NCBI RefSeq assembly: GCF_026163565.1
Contig: NZ_JAPDKN010000040.1
Coordinates: 1-64,000, forward strand
Origin: Chryseobacterium sp. YIM B08800
GTDB taxonomy: Bacteria; Bacteroidota; Bacteroidia; Flavobacteriales; Weeksellaceae
Reading direction: 5' to 3'
DNA: 64,000 bases
The position numbers and the translations under genes are program-made. Under the pieces are notes generated by a model. The model did not search any database and had not been told where the DNA came from. It worked only from the letters and a program-made list of their open reading frames with translations. Each line of letters opens with the position of its first letter. The stretch's first letter is position 1. Shown here one piece after another: positions 60,582 to 64,000 of the stretch.

Positions 60582-61532
60582 TTATAAGATCAATTTATCT
60601 AAATCTAACAACAAATAATTAATGATCTGATTAATTGTGCGCGTTGCCGACTGCATCTGATTAAGCATTGCCGCACGATTGTGAAGATCATCTGCTCTAT
60701 AAAGACCTCCATCTTTGAAAATAACCGACTGATCGGCTTTATTCTGATCATCATCAAACTGATAATGCAACCATCGTTGTTTCATGCTTGAAATAATAGA
60801 ATGCTGTTCTTTGTTTGAAAATCTTTTTTCGGTGTACATATACCAAATAAAGGGCGGAAAATTGGGAGATTCCAGTCTTTCGTTCCAGATATCTCGCAAT
60901 AAATTTCTTTGATGTATAAATTCAACTTTTTTACCTTTCGGATTTAAGGTTGCCAAACCAAAACCGGCTCCCAAAGCACCTCCGGTAATATCAATTGCAC
61001 TGCTCCAACCCTCATCTTTTACAATTCCGCCTGCAATTGAGGCGACAGCTCCTGCTGCAATTGAGTATAAAATGAGTTTATTATTCCTGGAATCATTTAA
61101 ATTATCAACATAATTTCCAATTTGCGCAACACGTTCACCTTCACAGTCAAATTCTGCAGCAACAGCATCCAATTCAGTCAGTGCAATTGTAATTTTGCTG
61201 TTGATTTTCATCTTTAATTGCAAAACTTTTACCTGAGAATTTAATGATGAATCTTTTTTCAGTTTTACAATTTCATTTACTTCATCTAAATTATCCAAAG
61301 CATTTAAAACCAAAATACTTTGATCGGAAAAAGTACTTTTCAATTGCTGATTAGCTGCAATGATTGAATCTGAATTATAAGAAGGCAATTTATTTTCATA
61401 ATTATACTTGAAAGGTGCCTTACAATAGCTGTCTCTCAAAGTCAAAATATTCTGTTTTATCACCTGATTTTTCTTTGAAACACAGGAAGTCAACAAAATA
61501 AAAACGGCAAAAATCGAGTATAGTTTTTTCAT
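60582..61532 (-). CDS. Lipoprotein of unknown function, 316 aa
   Basis: It has a lipoprotein signal with the lipid Cys at residue 17 (FAVFILLTSCVSKKNQ). The middle is helical, and a Gly/Ala-rich segment (ILYSIAAGAVASIAGGIVKDEGW, then ITGGALGAGFGLATL) may be a membrane or glycine-zipper region. No family was recognised. I start it at the ATG ending at 61532; an upstream Met gives a long hydrophobic extension that would hide the lipobox. It lies between the XRE gene (53-base gap) and an FKBP gene on the same strand. Confidence 0.65.
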   Translation of the reverse strand: MKKLYSIFAVFILLTSCVSKKNQVIKQNILTLRDSYCKAPFKYNYENKLPSYNSDSIIAANQQLKSTFSDQSILVLNALDNLDEVNEIVKLKKDSSLNSQVKVLQLKMKINSKITIALTELDAVAAEFDCEGERVAQIGNYVDNLNDSRNNKLILYSIAAGAVASIAGGIVKDEGWSSAIDITGGALGAGFGLATLNPKGKKVEFIHQRNLLRDIWNERLESPNFPPFIWYMYTEKRFSNKEQHSIISSMKQRWLHYQFDDDQNKADQSVIFKDGGLYRADDLHNRAAMLNQMQSATRTINQIINYLLLDLDKLIL

Positions 61533-61635
61533 TAAAAATTCAATTAAAGGAAATATGAATCTTATTACTAAGATAGCACAAATAAAAAAATCCACCTGAA
61601 AACAGATGAATTTTAATTTATTTTTAAGAACAGGA

Positions 61636-62070
61636 TTATTTAATATCCAATAATTCTACCTGAAATACCAAAGTAGAGTTTGGTCCGATTTCTTTGCTAA
61701 TCTGCTGATCTCCATAAGCCAAATGCGGTGGAATAATCAATCTCCATTTGCTTCCTACAGGCATTAACTGAAGTGCTTCTGTCCATCCTTTGATTACTTT
61801 ATTCAACGGAAAAGAAGCTGGAGTTCCTCTTTTTACCGAACTGTCGAAAACTTTTCCGGCAATTGTTGTACCGTGGTAATGGCATTTTACGGTAGATTTC
61901 GGACCTGGTTTGGGACCATCACCTTCGGTAATGATTTCGTATTGCAATCCGCTTGGTAACTGCACTACACTTTCTCTTTTACCGTATTCAAACATATAAT
62001 CCTGACCATCTTTCAGGTTTTTCTCTGCCAATTCTTTTTTCTTCTTAAATAACAAATCTGCTACTCCCAT
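61636..62070 (-). CDS. FKBP-type peptidyl-prolyl cis-trans isomerase
   Basis: The 144-aa protein matches FKBPs closely: QLPSGLQYEIITEGDGPKPG, TVKCHYHGTTIAGKVFDSS, PASFPLNKVIKGWTEAL, GSKWRLIIPPHLAYGD and STLVFQVELLDI. The short N-terminal helix VADLLFKKKKELAEKNLKDG is typical of the cytoplasmic Mip/FklB type. No signal peptide is seen, so it is cytoplasmic. The start is the ATG ending at 62070; the upstream in-frame extension is the translated repeat at 62109-62197. Confidence 0.93.
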   Translation of the reverse strand: MGVADLLFKKKKELAEKNLKDGQDYMFEYGKRESVVQLPSGLQYEIITEGDGPKPGPKSTVKCHYHGTTIAGKVFDSSVKRGTPASFPLNKVIKGWTEALQLMPVGSKWRLIIPPHLAYGDQQISKEIGPNSTLVFQVELLDIK

Positions 62071-62108
62071 AATTTTTTTTACAAAGATAAGATTTAAGTT
62101 TGGAAGCT

Positions 62109-62197
62109 GGAAGCTAGAAGTTGGATGACCGATTTTTGAGTTTAATAAAATTTGGAAACGAATCAAAACATCTAGCTTCCGACATCAAACATCCAAC
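62109..62197. repeat. Pair of opposed repeat units upstream of the FKBP gene
   Basis: GGAAGCTAG (62109-62117) and GTTGGATG (62120-62127) on the left recur in opposite orientation on the right as CTAGCTTCC (62172-62180) and CATCCAAC (62190-62197). Unlike a simple hairpin, the order of the two blocks is not mirrored. The left copy also has a tandem GGAAGCTGGAAGCT. It lies in the 232-base divergent gap between the FKBP and catalase-like genes. Confidence 0.6.
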
Positions 62198-62302
62198 ATT
62201 ATTATCGCTTCTGTTTACAGCACAAAAAACTTTAAAAAATGCTTAATATTCTCGTAACGTAAATTAAAAAACTTGGCGTTATCATTGAGTTTTAAAAACT
62301 AT

Positions 62303-63304
62303 ATGCCAAATCCGTTAAGATATAACAAGAACTTTGAAAAGCTGAGCTATGAAGAAAAACAACTTTTGGAAGAGACCAAAAAGAGCATTGCCGATTTTGT
62401 AGAATACTCTTCTACGATAAGTGACGTGAATTATGCCACAAGAAATGTTCATGCAAAAACGTATGCAGTTTTGAAAGGTGAATTTATCATCAGCAAAGAT
62501 ATTCCGAATGATTTAAAATCTGTTTTTGACAGTGATAAATACGAAATTACTGCAAGATTATCTAATGCGCATCTGAAGATCGATAAAAGCAAAAAAGACT
62601 TTCCTGCCTACGGTTTTGCTATTAAAATAAAAGATGATTCGGGAAGAACGATTTCAAATTATCCGTTGGTAAATTTCCCTTTGTTTCCGGTGAATTCTGT
62701 TTCTGTATTTTTGAAATTGTTTACTTCTGTCAATCGGTTTTTTGTAAAAAAATGGAGCAATTCTTTTTCGGTTGTAAAGCAGATTTACAAAGTCATTCCT
62801 TCTACTTTAAACCCCTCTTTTCTAAAAAATGTTTGGAAGCTTCTTTTAAACAAAAATAATTTCATGCTTTCTTTTGATTATCATTCTGTAGGAGTTTATC
62901 GTTTTGATGATAAAATGATCAAGATTAAAGTTAGCCCTAAAAATGTAGAGAAAAATTTTGGTAAAAAAGATTCTGTAAAAGAAGCTGTTGAAAGCTTTTG
63001 CAGAACTCATGATTATTTCGCTGAGGTTTATATTCAATTTTGCTATGATCTGAAAGATCAACCCATTAATAGACTCAATGTTGAATGGAAAAACTCTCCT
63101 TTCATCAAAATTGGAGAAATAAAAATTGAAAAAGGTTCATTGCTCAATCCTAAAGGCTGTGAAAATGAACTTCTCTCTTTTAATCCTTTTGAAAGTGCAG
63201 AAATTTTTCAGCCAGTTGGAAAAATTCAGAAACTCAGAGATGAAGCGTATAAAGTTTCGCTGCAGACGAGAAAGAAGATTAATAAGCTATTGAAGTATAA
63301 ATAG
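62303..63304 (+). CDS. Catalase-superfamily heme protein (short)
   Basis: A 333-aa member of the catalase/allene-oxide-synthase superfamily. The distal-His region is RNVHAKTYAVLKGEFIISKD (R-x-x-H) and the next conserved segment is YEITARLSNAHLKID. The proximal heme-Tyr motif R-x3-Y is in KLRDEAYKVSLQTRKK at the C-terminus. It lacks the tail of full-size catalases. Catalase activity is not certain; peroxidase or lipid-peroxide roles are possible. I prefer the ATG at 62303 to a TTG ten codons earlier. It is monocistronic. Confidence 0.75.
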   Translation: MPNPLRYNKNFEKLSYEEKQLLEETKKSIADFVEYSSTISDVNYATRNVHAKTYAVLKGEFIISKDIPNDLKSVFDSDKYEITARLSNAHLKIDKSKKDFPAYGFAIKIKDDSGRTISNYPLVNFPLFPVNSVSVFLKLFTSVNRFFVKKWSNSFSVVKQIYKVIPSTLNPSFLKNVWKLLLNKNNFMLSFDYHSVGVYRFDDKMIKIKVSPKNVEKNFGKKDSVKEAVESFCRTHDYFAEVYIQFCYDLKDQPINRLNVEWKNSPFIKIGEIKIEKGSLLNPKGCENELLSFNPFESAEIFQPVGKIQKLRDEAYKVSLQTRKKINKLLKYK

Positions 63305-63340
63305 TGTTGATAGTTGTTGGTTGTTAGTTGACAGTGAAAA
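63305..63340. repeat. Short TG-rich repeat downstream of the catalase-like gene
   Basis: The stretch after the stop reads GTTGATAGTTGTTGGTTG followed by TTAGTTGACAGTG, a chain of GTTG/GTTA units. It resembles simple dispersed repeats that I recall from Chryseobacterium-like genomes. It precedes the terminator. Confidence 0.4.
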
Positions 63341-63353
63341 TAAGAAATAAAAA

Positions 63354-63378
63354 AAGGCTTTACGATTTGTAAAGCCTT
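63354..63378. terminator. Bidirectional terminator
   Basis: AAGGCTTTAC and GTAAAGCCTT around a 5-base loop, with an A run before it, between the convergent catalase-like and TerC genes. Confidence 0.85.
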
Positions 63379-63398
63379 GTATGGATATTTTAATTTAA

Positions 63399-64000
63399 TT
63401 ATTCTTTTACTTCATCATCTTCCTTATCGGGAAACATGATAGAAATAAGTACAGAAAGTACCAAAACTCCACCTACAATTCCTAATGAGACAGGAGATGA
63501 GATATGATACCAAGGTGCAATTAACATCTTAACACCGATAAATGCTAAAATAATTGCCAAACCATAAGGTAGCTTGCTGAACATGTGAATGAAGTTTGCC
63601 AATAGGAAATACAAAGATCTTAATCCTAAAATGGCAAAAATATTCGATGTATAAAGAATAAACGGATCTTTTGAGATCGCAAAAATCGCAGGGATAGAAT
63701 CTACCGCAAAAAGAACGTCTGTAAACTCAATTACCCCAACAACAACCAATAATGGTGTTGCCATTTTGATTCCGTTTTGAACGGTAAAAAACTTGTCGCC
63801 ATCATAGTTATCTGAAACTTTCCAGAAACTTTTGATCAATTTTGCTCCTGCTGTATTACTGTAATCTTCGTCATCATCGTCATCTCCATCTCCCCAAGAT
63901 TTGATTCCCGCATAAATAAGGAATAAACCGAAAAGCGTCATTACAACATTGATTCTCACTGCGTGACCAAAAATATTCATTTCAGGCAAGTAAGTTAAAT
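63399..64000 (-). CDS. TerC/Alx-family membrane protein (5' end outside the window)
   Basis: The C-terminal 200 residues of a TerC-type integral membrane protein, often linked to metal (Mn) export or tellurite tolerance. Visible features are IFGHAVRINVVMTLFGLFLIYAGIKSW, an acidic loop (DGDDDDDEDY), then VGVIEFTDVLFAVDSIPAIFAISKDPFILYTSNIFAILGLRSLYF, which carries the conserved E-F-x-D and D-S-x-P residues. The frame is open to the window edge with no start codon of its own, so about 100-130 residues are missing. Monocistronic as far as visible. Confidence 0.88.
   Translation of the reverse strand, partial: LTYLPEMNIFGHAVRINVVMTLFGLFLIYAGIKSWGDGDDDDDEDYSNTAGAKLIKSFWKVSDNYDGDKFFTVQNGIKMATPLLVVVGVIEFTDVLFAVDSIPAIFAISKDPFILYTSNIFAILGLRSLYFLLANFIHMFSKLPYGLAIILAFIGVKMLIAPWYHISSPVSLGIVGGVLVLSVLISIMFPDKEDDEVKE

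Noticed and set aside
62071-62166. Longer N-terminus of the FKBP gene
   Set aside because: The in-frame extension is translated from the repeat unit at 62109-62127 and from a T-rich leader. The ATG ending at 62070 gives a normal FKBP start.

Overview
The window looks like chromosomal DNA of a flavobacterium of the Chryseobacterium type (Bacteroidota, Weeksellaceae). It is AT-rich and densely coded. It carries a type IX secretion (T9SS) core operon (gldK-gldL-gldM-gldN), a porZ homologue, a protein with the T9SS type B (gliding-motility) C-terminal sorting domain, Bacteroidota families of unknown function (DUF4270, DUF3667, DUF6496), and promoters of the Bacteroidota kind (TAnnTTTG, in two cases with TTG 19 bases upstream). 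There is no rRNA, insertion sequence, integrase, phage gene or CRISPR array. The genus is an inference from gene content and style, not from a search.

Layout. 1-7.3 kb: an unrecognised gene and a three-gene RND efflux operon (membrane fusion lipoprotein, HAE1 pump, outer-membrane factor) on the minus strand. 7.4-18.2 kb: a small lipoprotein, then a long minus-strand block: a glycogen-synthase-like half protein, a DUF4270 lipoprotein, glmS, gldKLMN and a FAD oxidoreductase. 18.3-25.6 kb: panC, a tRNA-Lys/tRNA-Leu/tRNA-Lys cluster, aroK, an S4-domain protein, an FKBP-like lipoprotein, an FMN-dependent glutamate-synthase-family protein, mtaB, a DinB-like protein and a SnoaL-like protein. 25.6-32.1 kb: a large T9SS-secreted adhesin-like protein, a possible nuclease-fold protein, a DUF3667 protein, an alpha-glucan phosphorylase homologue and two small stress-type proteins.

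32.1-41.3 kb is a peptide-use locus: a secreted dipeptidyl peptidase IV homologue followed by three separate POT-family peptide transporters and a secreted thioredoxin. A ParE-type toxin-antitoxin pair and a solitary DUF1016 nuclease sit between them. 41.4-50.5 kb: recG, small genes, dapA, then a tight plus-strand operon of a 5'-nucleotidase split into two proteins, porZ and recO. 50.5-55.8 kb: an SDR dehydrogenase, a GNAT, DUF1684, mqo and gpsA. 56-64 kb: an M23 peptidase with an internal low-complexity insertion, an Rrf2 regulator with an NmrA-type oxidoreductase, a serine hydrolase, an XRE regulator, a lipoprotein, an FKBP isomerase, a catalase-superfamily protein and a truncated TerC-family gene at the right edge.

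The strongest non-genic signal is a 25-bp near-palindrome, AATTGTAA-N9-TTACAATT. It occurs once upstream of the Rrf2 gene and once, 23/25 identical, in the gap before the oxidoreductase gene, so it is a good candidate for that regulator's operator. Other points of interest are the missing PLP-lysine in the glucan phosphorylase homologue, the half-length glycogen synthase next to panC, the interrupted M23 domain and several inverted-repeat elements between genes.
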